Shown: positions 1-11,972 of the stretch, piece after piece
Layout: each line of letters opens with the position of its first letter
How positions within the stretch are numbered: the first letter of the stretch is position 1
DNA from: Adineta steineri
Lineage: Eukaryota; Rotifera; Eurotatoria; Adinetida; Adinetidae
Direction of reading: 5' to 3'
DNA: 64,000 nucleotides
NCBI GenBank assembly: GCA_905250115.1
Contig: CAJNOI010000053.1
Location: forward strand, 12,617-76,616
The notes under the pieces: generated by a model
Told to the model about the DNA's origin: nothing
Databases searched by the model: none
What the model saw: the letters and a program-made list of their open reading frames with translations, nothing else
Translations under genes and position numbers: made by a program

Positions 1-767
1 ATTGTCAGAAGTAATAGAAACTTTTGACAGAACACAATTTGTTACAAAAACAAAAATTTCTCAACGCATCGATTACACGAAAGATCAATCTTTAAAGCAG
101 TTGAATGATAAAAAACTTTTTTTTCTAAACTTAGGTCGTGTCATGAGGAAATTAATTTTTTTCCAGTGTTTTACACTCGAATCATGTACAAACTGCTTTG
201 ATTCGTAACGTAACACATCACAAATAGGTGGCATAAAGTAAATTTTATATATATTTTCATTTAAATTTGATTCCTCATCTTTTTTCTCCCATAAAAGCTA
301 TTAATAAATATTGTTATAATAAGAAAAATAATATTTATTCTGCTCAATATAGGAATAGTTGGATAAAATGACATCATACATCATATTATATCGATTAGTC
401 TGTCTCAAATAAAAGAACATTTATTGGAATGAATAATATGAACCAATGAAATATTTCAGTCAAATCTTTTATTTATTCTATTTTATTTTTTTTTTTGTAT
501 TATTAATTCAAAATGAATATTTATAAAGAAAAAAAAATACTCAAGAATGAATATTAATTAAAAATATCTTCGAATTATTTGACAATGTCGCTACAATCCA
601 TTAGATCGGCCATTAAACATGAATATAACCATTATCATCATCCGTATTGTAAACTGTTTGTTGTTTGTCTGTTAGTCATTCATGATTTCTTCTTCTTCTT
701 CTCCTTCTTCTTCTTCTTTTCAATAAAAAATATGTATAATTTTAAAAATATTTATAAAATAATTTAA
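1..767. other. Upstream intergenic region, no gene seen
   Basis: AT-rich sequence with homopolymer runs and a short CTT/TTC microsatellite around 687-720. The short open frames here lack a recognisable domain, signal peptide or splice context. It probably holds the promoter and 5' leader of the BTB-Kelch gene that starts at 768. Confidence 0.6.
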
Positions 768-3700
768 ATGGAGAGGATGGACACAACACAATCGCCTTCA
801 TTGATAGGCAAAACTTGGTTTGTTTATTTATGAATATAAATGATAGAAAACAAAAAGATAATTTGAATTCTTTTTTTTTTAGTACAATTCGTAATAATCA
901 AAATGAAATTAGTAGTAGTACAACAATAGATATGCTTAAAGATTGCTCACCTTGTAATAATAAACTTGTGAAAACATCAGATAAACACGCAAAATTTTTA
1001 TTAGAAAATTTAAATTTATTAAGACAACAAAAAGAATTATGTGATGTGATTTTAATTCTTGGTCAAAATAAAATTCCTGCTCATCGAGCAATTCTTTCTG
1101 GTAGAAATATTTTATTTTTAATTTCTATAGATATATATATATATTTATTTTCTTTAGCATGTAGTCCTTATTTTAAAGCAATGTTTACTGGTGAATTAGC
1201 TGAAAGTCGACAAACAGAAATAATTATTCATGATATTGATGAATGTGCAATGGAATTATTGATTGATTATTGTTATACATCAAGAATTGTTGTTGATGAA
1301 AAAAATGTACAAACGTTATTACCAGCAGCTTGTATTCTTCAAGTAAAAATATATTAAATATTATTGAAATTACCTTTTCTTTCCGGATACATTAAACTTA
1401 AATAGAAAATGATATGTCCTATGCTTTTATTCATTGTTATCTAATCAGTTGACTACTAAGGTTTATTGAGTACAGATGTGTCTACGGTGAGTGATATCTT
1501 CGAAAGAAATATTGAAATTCAAGGAAAAGAAAACGAATTCAGAAATCAGATAAGATTTATTAGCACTTAAGAAAGATAATTTAGTTAACCTTTAAAAATC
1601 GACAAATCGATAAGTGTCGATAGATTCTATAACTATCCTTAGTCATCAGAATCCATATTTTATACATTGGACACAGTTTATAATAAAACTAAAGGGATTT
1701 TATTAGATCATCCTAGACTTACTAAGAACTGGCATCAGTCATATGAGAATTTTTCTATTATTATAATAAATTATTTCTGTTAGAAAGCAACTTGGCTTTA
1801 TCTTTGTCTTCCTTTTAACTTATGACATAAATGATTTTATTAGTCAAGATTTGAAGATAAAGAAAGAGCAAATAAAATCTTAAAATATCTAGTTTTTTTT
1901 GTTTCGAAATAACTCGAACAAAGTACACGAAAGGAAAATGATTAACTATTATTTTATATTAAAACTATCATACACATATATATATTAGATGATTCAGTGT
2001 TCTGTTAACTATGAGTGGCGAATGTTTTACTTCCTATCAAAAGAATTTTAATAGGTAATTACATATACTTTTTCTTTGTACCTTCATTGATAAAACGAAG
2101 GAGAAAAAAAGAAAAGAAATGAAAGATTGTTTCGAGTATTATTTTGTTGTGTAAAATATGTTTTAATTAAAAATATAAATTTATTTTAGATTGAAGAAGT
2201 TCAAATAACATGTTGTGAATTTCTTCAAAAACAACTTGATCCATCAAATTGTTTAGGTATTCGCGCATTTGCGGATACACATTCATGTCGAGAACTTTTA
2301 CGTATTGCTGATCATTATACTCAACAACATTTTATTGATGTTAAAGAAAGTGAAGAATTTTTATTTTTACCAATAAATCAATTAATTGATATTATATCAA
2401 GTGATGAATTAAATATGACATCAGAAGAAGATGTTTTTAATGCTGTTATGCATTGGATTTCATGTGATGTTCAACAAAGAAAACATTTTCTACCTAAAGT
2501 AAATTTTTAATATTAATTTAAATAAATAAAAAAAATTTTATTTAGATATTAGAACATGTTCGATTTCCATTAATGACTGCTCGATTTCTTGTAAATACAG
2601 TTGGTTCAGATCCATTAATAAAAGCAGATCAAACTTGTCGAGATTTAATTGATGAAGCAAAAGATTATTTATTATTACCACAAGAACGATCAAGTATGCA
2701 AGGACCAAGAACAAGAAGAAGAAAACCAGTAAAAACATCTGAAGTTCTTCTTGCTGGTTTGTTATTTCATTTTAGATAATTAGATTTGATTTTGTTTTTT
2801 TTGTATAAAAATAGTTGGTGGTTGGTGTTCTGGTGATGCAATAGCAAGTGTTGAAATGTATGATCCATCAAATAATGAATGGCGAACTGTAGCACCAATG
2901 TCAAAACGAAGATGTGGTGTAGGTGTTGCTGTACTTAATAATCTTTTATATGCTGTTGGTGGTCATGATGGTGTTAGTTATTTGAACAGTGTTGAACGGT
3001 AAATATAATTACAGGAAAATATATATTTATTTATTATATAATTTTTCGTTTAGATTTGATGTTCAAACAAATCAATGGTGTCATGATTTAGCACCTACAA
3101 GTTCATGTCGGACAAGTGTTGGTGTTGCTGTTCTTGATGGATGTCTTTTTGCTGTTGGTGGACAAGATGGTATTTCTTGTTTAAGTCTTGTCGAAAAGTA
3201 AAAGATTGTTTTTTGAAAAATTTATTTTTTATGTTTTTATAAAAAGATATGATTCAATAACTCAAAAATGGAGTCGTGTAGCATCTATGGGTACGAAACG
3301 ATTAGGTGTAGCTGTTGCTGTACTTGATGGATATCTTTATGCTATTGGTGGATCAGATGGACAATCTCCACTCAATACAGGTAAATTTATCTTTTATTCT
3401 TTATAGAAAAAAAAACAATATTTACATAAAATGCCTTTTTTTTTTTAGTTGAACGTTATGATCCAAAAATAAATAAATGGACATCAGTAGCACCAATGAC
3501 AACACGTCGAAAACATCTTGGTTGTGCTGTTTATAATGGATTTATTTGTATGTTTGATTTCTTTGTTCTTGATTAAAATTTGAATTTGTTTTTTTTTTTA
3601 AAATAAATCAAATAGATTCCGTCGGTGGTCGAGATGATTCTACTGAATTATCAACAGCTGAAAGATATAATCCAAAAACGAATCAATGGTCACCTGTTAT

Positions 3701-4571
3701 TGCAATGAATTCAAGGCGAAGTGGAGTAAGAATTTTAATTCAATATTTAGCCATATTTTTTATTTATTTTCAAATAGGTTGGATTAGCTGTTGTTAATAA
3801 TAATTTGATGGCTATAGGTGGATTTGACGTAAGTTGACTAAAGATAAACAATCGAAAGTTTCTTCATGAAATATAGTAAAGTCTGATGAGGCAGAGATGA
3901 AACCGGTCCGATTTTTTGACGACCGGTACCGGTACCCGTGTAAAACTTTTAGACCGGACCGGACCGGTAAGAAACCGGTAGACCGGTAAAAATCAGTAGT
4001 GTAAAAGTCGTTAATTTCATTCGATTTGAGCGGATGTTATACTAAACTTGACTGCTAACAATGTTCATATCTTATCCCTCTAGGGGAGTACAGGTAAATT
4101 TTCGGTAAAAAAATTCTTTTTCGGAAAAAAAAAGCTTTTAACAGAAAACAGGGCAGTAAGAAACCGATAGACTGGCAGACCGGTAAGAAACCAGTAGACC
4201 GGCAGACCGGTAAATACCGGTCTAAAGTTTGGACCGGTACCGAACCGGCCGGTTACCGGTACCGGTTTCATCTCTGTGATGAGGTCTTATGACTGATATA
4301 ATAAATAATTTTCTTAATCAATTAATTCTTAAGATTACTAGTAAAAATCTATATTTAGGGTGCAGCATATTTAAAAAGTGTTGAATTATATGATAATGAA
4401 ACAAATAATTGGAAATTACATGGAGGAATGAATTGTCGTCGATTGGGCGGTGGTGTGGGTGTTATTAAAGTTCAACAATATGATACAATACTTTATGGAA
4501 CAAATTCCAATTGTAGTACATCATCAGATGATAATAAAAATCGTTCTCTTTCGAAATTAGTTGATCTTTGA
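768..4571 (+). CDS. KLHL20: BTB-BACK-Kelch protein, KLHL20-like Cul3 adaptor
   Basis: Substrate adaptor of a Cullin-3 ubiquitin ligase by family. I read exons 768-817, 883-1100, 1158-1342, 2190-2498, 2546-2756, 2815-2998, 3054-3197, 3247-3380, 3449-3547, 3616-3725, 3778-3828 and 4359-4571. All joints are GT-AG and in phase, giving about 635 residues against roughly 609 in vertebrate KLHL20. A BTB domain (CDVILILG, then [19 protein letters not shown]) is followed by a BACK domain ([17 protein letters not shown]) and six Kelch blades with repeated VGG/IGG motifs ([30 protein letters not shown]). The linker [20 protein letters not shown] is typical of KLHL20/KLHL17. I place the start at the ATG at 768, whose exon joins the BTB exon in phase. 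Intron 1343-2189 is unusually long, and intron 3829-4358 carries a hAT-type MITE. The N-terminal 40 or so residues are not conserved, so the exact start is less sure than the rest. Confidence 0.93.
3892..4276. mobile_element. hAT-type MITE in the KLHL20 intron
   Basis: A 385 bp non-coding element ends in the perfect terminal inverted repeats CAGAGATGAAACCGGT and ACCGGTTTCATCTCTG. It is flanked by an exact 8 bp direct duplication, TGATGAGG (3884-3891 and 4277-4284). An 8 bp target duplication with CAGAG-type termini is the hAT signature. The interior is packed with ACCGGT/CCGGTACCGG motifs in both orientations, so it could fold extensively. No transposase is encoded. Confidence 0.93.
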
Positions 4572-4892
4572 ATGACTCCGATGTTGTTTCTTTCTTTTGA
4601 TATGTATATTTACTTTATGTTTTTCTTCTCGGTGTGAAATATTTTTCTTTTCTTTCATCGGGTTTTCTCTCTCTTTTTTGACTATTTAATGATGGTTATT
4701 AATGAAAAACAAAACGAAACTAAACTATCATTTTAGATGGTTTATATTAAACAATAATTAGAGAATGGATCAAAATTTTTAAAAGAAAATAAAAACCTTT
4801 GTTTTGTTATAACAATTTATAGAAAAAAAATATTAACGTAAGTTTTATTTAAATTTAATTTTTTCTAAAATAAAATTTTTGTTTAAATTAGA

Positions 4893-5000
4893 ATGATAAA
4901 TAGTCAAACAATTTCAAATGATGATCAACGATTATCATCTGAAACAAATAATGATTCATTAAATGATAATTTAGATAATCAAAAAGAAGAATTTTTATCG

Positions 5001-5033
<33 letters not shown>

Positions 5034-8000
5034 TGTAAAGAAACAATCAATTTAATTCTTGATGGAAAAGTTCCAAAGCCAGATGATGAAAGAAAATTAT
5101 TTGTTGGACAATTATCATCGGATATAGTTAAAGAAGATTTAGAAAAATATTTTTCGAAATTTGGTTCAATCGAAGATGTTACGATTAAATATGATGTTCC
5201 CGGTGGAAGAGCACGAGGTTTTGCTTTTATTTTATTTGATGAAAAAGAATCAATACAGAAAGTTCTTAATGCTCAAGTACATACAATAAATCAATGTCAA
5301 ATTGATCCGAAACCAGCACATCGACGACCACGTTAGTTATTTATAAGAATTTAGCTAATGAAAAATTTCTTGAGAATCTAAAACGATTTTTTTAAAAATA
5401 TTCACCTCTATATAATTGAAAGATTGATGTTCAATATTGCTTCAAATGAGTATAAAAGTTGTATAGCGGCTTGTCCGGCTAACGGTCAACCAGCATGATT
5501 GAAGTCGAGCACTGAAAATCCCGGACAGAAAACGACCCATCACATTCAGTTAAAGTTTTGAAGTAGGTTTTCGAATGTTCTACGTCGATCTATCTAGTTA
5601 TTTTTTGAAAGCTGCGTGAAGAAGTGGTAGCAGCCAGCCAAAGCGAGGCATTTTTGTGTAAAAAAAGCCTGAAAACCCACTTTTGTCTGTTATCATATTT
5701 CGAACGCTATTTTATCTCTGACAAAAGTGGATATATTAATAGTAATATTGAATCTCAAACTACAGTTTGGCATCAGCAGATTGCCTTTTATTGTTGTTAC
5801 GGTTGCAAAAATATTGATTTCAAAAAGTCTCGAAAACCAAAGTGAGTGCTTTACCGCAGTATTTTTATTACAGCTCTTAAACAACACAATATTTTTGAAA
5901 ACGCCTATTCCCAGTAGATAGCTGTGAGTCTCCTCTACAAATTTGCACTCGGCCGTATCTCTTTATAGCCTAACCATTTGTGGGCAATTCACCATTTCTG
6001 ACATCATCGAAAAAAAGAGGGCCTTTTCGGTGAGTGCGTTTATTTTTCTTGTAAAACATTAACTGTCACGTCCATTGAGGTGAAACTTTTAGGCATTAAA
6101 CACACAATTAATGTGCATCTATTCACAAAATTTTGCGACTCTAAGCTTAATTGTTTCGGAGAAAATGGAATGGAAAGTTGTCAAAACGTGAGTGCATTAC
6201 CTGCGGACAAGCCGATAGTAAGATTATTAGTGTTGTGAATTTTTATTCATTATATTTTTAATATATCTTTGATAAAGAAAATAATAATATAGAAGTTTGA
6301 TTGATTCGAAGACAGAGGCATGGAACTTTAAAACTGACAATATTTTAGGAACTGTAGGATTTACATATATCTAAAATCTGAGTAGAATCATTTCTGTTTT
6401 TTTCATTAATCTTTGTCAGATCCCATTTTACAGTTCGAATGATTATGTAATCAACCTTGTTATTTTTCTTTCAAGAGATATTAAACAAACAATGAATAGA
6501 AGTTCATAATAATAATAATCACATTACTGTATATAATTTTTATTTATACAATATATCCCTGTTATGTCTGAACTAAGTTATGATTGAAAAAAAATTAGTC
6601 TTTATACTCCATTGTGCTTTTATCATTGAAATATTCTAAATTATTTCGTTTTGTTTGATTAGCTGTGACAAATCCGGTGAAAAAAATATTTATTGGACAA
6701 TTACCAGTTGGTTTTATTGAGCAAGATTTAACTGAATATTTTTCACAATTTGGAATTGTTGATACAATTGAACTTGTAAAGAAGAAATTATTTTTGTATT
6801 TTTTTTATATTTACGAATATTTTTAGCCAATGGATCGAGAAAAAAATGTTCGTCGTCCATTCGGTTTTGTTTCATTTTCATCAGAAAAAACAGCAGAAGA
6901 AGTTTTACGTCAACAACGTCATTCAGTAAATGGTGCATCGATTGAAGTTCGACCTGCAAAGCCACGTCCTCATGAACAACAACAATTACAAATGCAACAA
7001 CAATATCAATATGGAGAATATATTTTACCACATCATTTAAATAATACATTGATTTCATCAATATCAGCTCCTTCAATGACACATCAATCAATAATGGGTG
7101 TTCATACGAATCAAAATTCTTATTATACAGCGAATAATAATAATTATCCTGTACAAGTAATTTGATTTAATTATGTTTTGTATTTAAAGTATTTTTTCTA
7201 TTAGGTTGATCAATGGAGTCAAGGAGCAAGTAATGGAGGATCGTATTGGAATACAAATAATAATGAGATTAGAAGTAATACTAATAACAATAATAATAAC
7301 AGCTCAGTATCACAATGGTCAACAGGTAATTTACTTAGGATGTGGGTGTTTTTCATTATTTTAATATCTAGAGCCAGATGTATTCGTTTTAATTTGAGTT
7401 TCCATAAGTTTCTAAAAACTATTTATGTATAATACGTAGGATCAAACTCGATCATTAGATATTACTGTTAATACTTTGCGAAGATGTTAAAAATTTTCTT
7501 CATGTAATATTGATATTTTTACTTAGGAAATAATGGTGGTTTATCAACAGTGAATGGCAATAATAGTATATATGGTACATTAGGTAATTCAGTGTCATCG
7601 TCATCTTCAGTTTATTCACAAAATCAAGGACAAACAATCTATAATCCAAATGGAATAAATCAACAGGGACCTTATCAACATTCAAATTATCCCAATCAAC
7701 TTCAACCATCATACGGTATACCATCATCTCAATCAATTGGAAATATTTATGGAGGTGCTTATCCACCTTCATCAGCATTGATACCATCGAATGATATACA
7801 ATCTTCATCTTCATCGTGGAATCAATATGCTTCAGCTAATTTAGGTAATGGTGGTAATCAAACAAATTATGATCCAAATATGTATTACGCCCCCTATTAT
7901 CCTAATATATTCGCTCAACAGTACTATCCACAACAGCAGCAACAACAACAACAACAACAACAAGCAGTAAATCAATCTCAAGCTCAAATTCCTATTGAAC

Positions 8001-8077
8001 AAACAATTTCACCAAATGGTTTTGCCGCATCATCTAATGGTGGTTTAGATAAAAATTATCAGCATCTCTCTCGATAA
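4893..8077 (+). CDS. Two-RRM hnRNP A/B/D (Squid/AUF1-like) RNA-binding protein
   Basis: RNA-binding protein expected to act in nuclear RNA packaging, splicing, transport or mRNA stability. Exons 4893-5331, 6663-6775, 6827-7156, 7205-7325 and 7527-8077 join in phase to give 517 residues. RRM1 has RNP2 KLFVGQL and RNP1 RGFAFILF; RRM2 has KIFIGQL and PFGFVSF. The arrangement and the wording DDERKLFVGQL match the hnRNP D/AB and Squid group. The N-terminus is acidic and Asn-rich. The C-terminal half is a Gln/Asn/Ser/Gly/Tyr-rich prion-like tail with a polyglutamine run coded near 7933-7965. An AG acceptor-like sequence (TTAAATTAG) sits directly before the start ATG, so the leader may be spliced or trans-spliced. 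The first intron (5332-6662) holds a 748 bp MITE-like element. It lies 321 bp downstream of the BTB-Kelch gene on the same strand. The exact paralogue class (D, AB or Musashi-like) is unresolved. Confidence 0.9.
5467..6214. mobile_element. MITE-like element in the hnRNP intron
   Basis: A 748 bp non-coding block bounded by the inverted termini CGGCTTGTCCG (5467-5477) and CGGACAAGCCG (6204-6214). ATAG is repeated directly on both sides (5463-5466 and 6215-6218), a possible 4 bp target duplication. A GTGAGTGC motif recurs inside (about 5842, 6031 and 6189). GC content is visibly higher than in the surrounding intron. No transposase frame is present, and the superfamily is not determined. Confidence 0.7.
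7336..7350. repeat. Single telomere-like arm, no partner
   Basis: GGATGTGGGTGTT in intron 7326-7526 resembles one arm of the dispersed GGGTGTGGGT hairpins, but no CACCC arm follows within 80 bp. It may be a decayed copy or chance. Confidence 0.3.
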
Positions 8078-8679
8078 AATAGAAGAAGAAAAATATATTC
8101 ATGTCTCTTCATTATATTTATATACTTTATTTCTATCATTAACTAATGTTCGCTTCACTCTGTCTTTTTTGTGTCTTCTATTGTCTATGCTAAGCTAACA
8201 TATAAAAACATATAAAGACAACATTTTTTTTTATTTTATCTATTCAATAATCCCACATGTCAAATCAAATCATTTCCTTTCCATTGAGAAGAAAAAAATT
8301 GATATTTTAATGTTTTATGAAATCAAATCAAAAAATATATCTTATCAAATTTAAGTAAATGAATATTATATGTACTACTTGCACAGTTGATAAGAAGATG
8401 GAACAAGAAAAAGAAAAAAATTCCTTTCGTATTACTTTTTCGCACAATTAAAATCTAATATCTTGAAATTCTGAATATTTTGAAAATAAGAAGGACAGAG
8501 AGTATTGAGTAATGAGAAAATGAAATAGTAAAAGGCAATTTGTTTTCTCTGAAGGAGATTAAAAACATATTTACCGCTATCTTTTTCATTAGAGTACTTC
8601 TCGTGACAAACATGTACTTTATTTTTTCCATTTATTTGTAAATATTTTGTGTAAAAAATAGTCACAAATCATAAAATCG
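8078..8679. other. Intergenic 3' region between convergent genes
   Basis: AT-rich sequence between the convergent ends of the hnRNP gene and the minus-strand secreted protein gene. It should hold both 3' UTRs and polyadenylation sites. No further gene, RNA or repeat structure seen. Confidence 0.6.
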
Positions 8680-9588
8680 TTAGAGAAAAATTTGAAAAAG
8701 ATTTTGTTGTAAAATAAGAATAATTATAATATATGGAATGAAATAGTGGAAATGTCCACATAGAGGTGTTGTATGATTTGATGGTGTTGTAGATGATGTT
8801 GTCGGTGACATTGTGGTTGTTATGTTTACTACTGAGAAATTCAAAGGTAAAATATATTTTTGAGTTAGCCATTGAAAAGTTTCGATTATTGTAGTATTCG
8901 AAGAACAATTCGGAGTATTACAATAAAAGACGCCAATATCACTCGAGATCCCTGATTGATATGGAGCATAACTTTGAATCAAGTAAACTTGTGGATTGCT
9001 ATTTGAACTAGCACATGCACCGGATTTATCATATCGGTCACCAGATATTTTGTTTGTACGTATATATACGCCACTGCATAGTAAAGTATTTTCTGCGCAT
9101 AATGTATTATTTGAACATCGAATGGGACCGATATTGTTTGGATTATAAAGACGAGTAGCAAGCTCTTGTCGAAGAGGTTCTATTTTTACTGCTGTCAATG
9201 CTGACGATAATGTCTCACGAATAAAATCAAAATTGCAATAATCAGATACAGAACATACATAAGTTATTTCAACTGTTGTCGAAGTATTATTCAAAGAAAA
9301 AATTGAAAGTATATTAAGTTTATCTGAAGAGGATAATGACTGATTTTCCACATAAAATGATCCATTAACAAGACCTGTTGTAAAATCAATGCTTAGTTTG
9401 ACTGCACAAGCTTGATTAATATTATTATTAGATTGATTTAATGATGGACAATAATCTGAAGAAATCGATGAGTGTAGATACAATCCTTGAAAAGTACAAT
9501 TCATCGGACATCGACGTGATTCTGTAAATGACACCACAAATAAGATTACAAAAATGAATATTAAATGATTTATCCAGCGCGAAGCCAT
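8680..9588 (-). CDS. Secreted or GPI-anchored Cys-rich protein (Ly6/uPAR-like ending), function unknown
   Basis: A single-exon frame of 302 residues from the ATG at 9588 (MASRWINHL). I prefer this to the in-frame ATG at 9654 because it puts the hydrophobic signal peptide (HLIFIFVILFVVSFTES) at the N-terminus. The mature part has many cysteines in spaced pairs and a motif CNTPNCSSN that resembles the closing loop of three-finger (Ly6/uPAR) domains. Several N-glycosylation sequons are present. A Ser/Thr/Pro-rich stalk precedes a C-terminal hydrophobic stretch (YFIPYIIIILILQQNLF) that fits a GPI signal or a membrane anchor. The Ly6 assignment is an inference from cysteine pattern only. Confidence 0.75.
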   Translation of the reverse strand: MASRWINHLIFIFVILFVVSFTESRRCPMNCTFQGLYLHSSISSDYCPSLNQSNNNINQACAVKLSIDFTTGLVNGSFYVENQSLSSSDKLNILSIFSLNNTSTTVEITYVCSVSDYCNFDFIRETLSSALTAVKIEPLRQELATRLYNPNNIGPIRCSNNTLCAENTLLCSGVYIRTNKISGDRYDKSGACASSNSNPQVYLIQSYAPYQSGISSDIGVFYCNTPNCSSNTTIIETFQWLTQKYILPLNFSVVNITTTMSPTTSSTTPSNHTTPLCGHFHYFIPYIIIILILQQNLFQIFL

Positions 9589-9654
9589 GTTATTGATAAG
9601 TATGGAATAAAAACCAATAAGTAATTTGAGTTTTCCAGATAAACTGAAGTACAC

Positions 9655-10976
9655 GTATATATTCTGTTCTTTTTGTCAATATACTACTCATGAAAATACG
9701 CTCGTTGTTATTTATTCCTTATCAATAGTCTCTGTTGACGATAGAAATGCCACTCAATACACAGTATGTCATGTCACTTGCAATTATTCATATTATATCA
9801 AGAGATATCAGATTTTTCTTTTACACCCTCGTATCATAAATTAGTCAGTATTGGGATTAGACGTATATTAATCATACAAATGTCAGATTTGTATATAAAA
9901 TAATAGTGAAGTATTGTAAGCAAAAACTAGTGAACAAAAAATATCTAATTTGAAAATTGGCATAAGTACTCTTTGGAATATTGCTATCGGATGTGCGCGT
10001 TGTATGTAAAAATCATTCGAATTATATATATTTTATATTATATATCTTTGACGTGATGTTATTTACATCCAATGCTTTTATATAGAATTCTTCCATAGAT
10101 TTTATGTATTCTGTGTACATTATGAAGTATAAATAATCTAAAGTAGTGTATTTATTCTGATTATAGATAGTTATGATATGTGAAAATAATATACGAAGAA
10201 AGAGTAACTTTATAATTAGTAAAAATATTTTGTTTTTATATATTATCAGATTCAAGTGTGGCATTATTCAAAAAAAAGTACTTTTAAATTTATGTCAGTA
10301 TTTTTATCGAACACAGCTATTTAGCAACGATACTGCTCAAATCAACATTATTTTTTTTTATTTTTGCAAATATATATATTCAATTATACTTCTTTGTGTT
10401 AGTTAGAGATGTAGCGGTGACGATCGGTAGTCGCTATATTGGTCAACCCGATCAGCCGAAAACCGTTTGAACTGAATATTACCAGCGTGAATCAATATTT
10501 AATGAGATTCACCATCTTGAGGGTGTGGGTTTGAATAAAATCGAACACCCACACACATACTCAACATAATATCTCATAATCGTTTATTTCAGTATTTATG
10601 ACTAAGAAGTTTTTTTAAATAAAAATATGAGATAACCAACTCAAAGAACAAATTAAATTTTCGAATGATATTGATATTTGAGTCTTTTAATTTATTCATT
10701 ACACAATGATTAAATATTTTGATTAACCTATACGAATTAACAAAAGTATATAAATGTATACGCCGTCACAGTATGACGTTGTGTTTTACATTTCTCTTTT
10801 CAATCAATGAATAATACTTTACTCTTAAAACTTAATGTATCGTTTTTTTTGTTTATTTATTTTTCAAAATGTGCAAAATTAGAAAATGAAAAAGCAGAAT
10901 GAGACAGGATTGTGAAAAAAGCATAAAGAAAAGATAAAAATGTAGTTCATTTATTTAAAGTATGTATTTCGAATGT
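9655..10976. other. Intergenic region with one hairpin repeat
   Basis: AT-rich sequence with no supported gene; the short frames on both strands are hydrophobic AT-translation products. A telomere-like hairpin lies at 10511-10564. TAGAGATGTAGCGGTG near 10405 resembles a transposon end, but no matching inverted end was found. Confidence 0.55.
10511..10564. repeat. Telomere-like hairpin 1
   Basis: ACCATCTTGAGGGTGTGGGT is followed by a loop of about 15 bp and then ACACCCACACACATACTCA. It is the best match to the family consensus arm CATCTTGAGGGTGTGGGT, here on the left side. Confidence 0.75.
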
Positions 10977-11273
10977 TTAATTTCCACCACCGCATGCGTG
11001 AGAGATACGACCACCTGCTACTGCACTCAAGAAGAGAGAAAGGATCGTTAACAAATGACCGGTTTCATATAAACTAGCTGAATAACCGTTATAAGTTACA
11101 TAACGAGCACCTTCAGCCAATCCGGCTAACATAAAAAGAGATGCTAAGAAGAGCAATGCACCAGGAATAAAATTGAGAAACCATTCGCTTAAAATTCCAA
11201 ATGCCATCACAAGTGTAAGCACAATGCCAAAAGCGAGAAAGATAATACCGACAATAGTTAAAGCAGCAGCGTT
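10977..11273 (-). CDS. Multi-pass membrane protein (claudin/PMP22-like), N-terminus lost in a gap
   Basis: The C-terminal part of a membrane protein, whose frame runs into the 100-N gap at 11274-11373. About 98 residues remain, with three hydrophobic segments (AALTIVGIIFLAFGIVLTLV; FIPGALLFLASLFMLAGLA; LLTILSLFLSAVAGG) and a short Cys-Gly tail. The pattern with GARYVTYNGYSASLYETG between the last two segments resembles TM3-TM4 of small tetraspan claudin/PMP22/clc-like proteins, but this is a topology argument only. The missing part should contain TM1 and the first extracellular loop. Confidence 0.65.
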   Translation of the reverse strand, partial: NAAALTIVGIIFLAFGIVLTLVMAFGILSEWFLNFIPGALLFLASLFMLAGLAEGARYVTYNGYSASLYETGHLLTILSLFLSAVAGGRISHACGGGN

Positions 11274-11373
11274 NNNNNNNNNNNNNNNNNNNNNNNNNNN
11301 NNNNNNNNNNNNNNNNNNNNNNNNNNNNNNNNNNNNNNNNNNNNNNNNNNNNNNNNNNNNNNNNNNNNNNNNN
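11274..11373. other. Assembly gap (100 N)
   Basis: A run of exactly 100 N, the usual placeholder for a gap of unknown size. It truncates the 5' part of the minus-strand four-TM protein gene. Confidence 0.99.
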
Positions 11374-11577
11374 CATTACATGTACAGCGTAATTTAGTTT
11401 GAGTATCAAGGTACAGAATATAGTTTTGAATAATCTACATCTACTTTACGCTCTAGGAGACGTGACAGCATCAGCCAAAAACGCTCTAATAATGACAATG
11501 ATAACTGTATATTTTCTACAGGGTGGGGCATAAATAACACACTGATATCTCCGTTACGGCTCGTTTACACAAGCTGA

Positions 11578-11955
11578 TTTGTTAATCAATGATAGAGACA
11601 TGTTAAAAGTTTATATTCATAAAGACGTGCTTAAAGAGATCTTTTGTTGAATATCAATATTAATCTCAACAAAAAAAATTTACTTTTTCACCTACAGAGA
11701 GAAAAATAATATATTTACTAAACGTCTTTACCGATGTAGACTTTGAACATGTCTCTGTTATTGATAAAAAAAGTCAGTTTTTTCTTATTTAATATTTCAA
11801 CAAAGTATGACTTTCGCGCCAACTTTTATATTACTTTTTTCCTTACAGGTGAAAAAGTAAAGTTTTTTTTGTTGATATCAATATTGATACTTAACTAAGG
11901 CACGTTTTTATGGATATAAACTTTGAACATGTTTCTATCGTTGATTAATAAAAAC
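11578..11955. mobile_element. Long inverted-repeat (palindromic) element upstream of a receptor gene
   Basis: The left arm around 11580-11632 (GATAGAGACATGTTAAAAG) and the right arm around 11903-11955 are inverted copies over about 50 bp with few mismatches. A second nested pair follows: 11648-11700 (ATATCAATATTAATCTC, ACTTTTTCACCT) against 11843-11895. A third, partial copy of the arm lies near 11719-11777. No coding capacity and no clear target duplication. It ends about 17 bp before the receptor start codon, so it probably supplies promoter or leader sequence there. Confidence 0.65.
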
Positions 11956-11972
11956 ATTTTTTTTCAAGGAAA

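Noticed and set aside
2..208. 68-codon frame at the window start
   Set aside because: No domain, no splice context, and AT-rich composition typical of intergenic sequence here.
5624..5921. Overlapping frames of 64-73 codons
   Set aside because: They lie inside the intronic MITE and have no protein similarity that I recognise.
10022..10406. Overlapping hydrophobic frames on both strands
   Set aside because: AT-driven translations dominated by Ile/Tyr/Lys/Asn, without a conserved motif.
10405..10440. TAGAGATGTAGCGGTG as a possible hAT terminus
   Set aside because: No inverted partner or 8 bp duplication found on either side.
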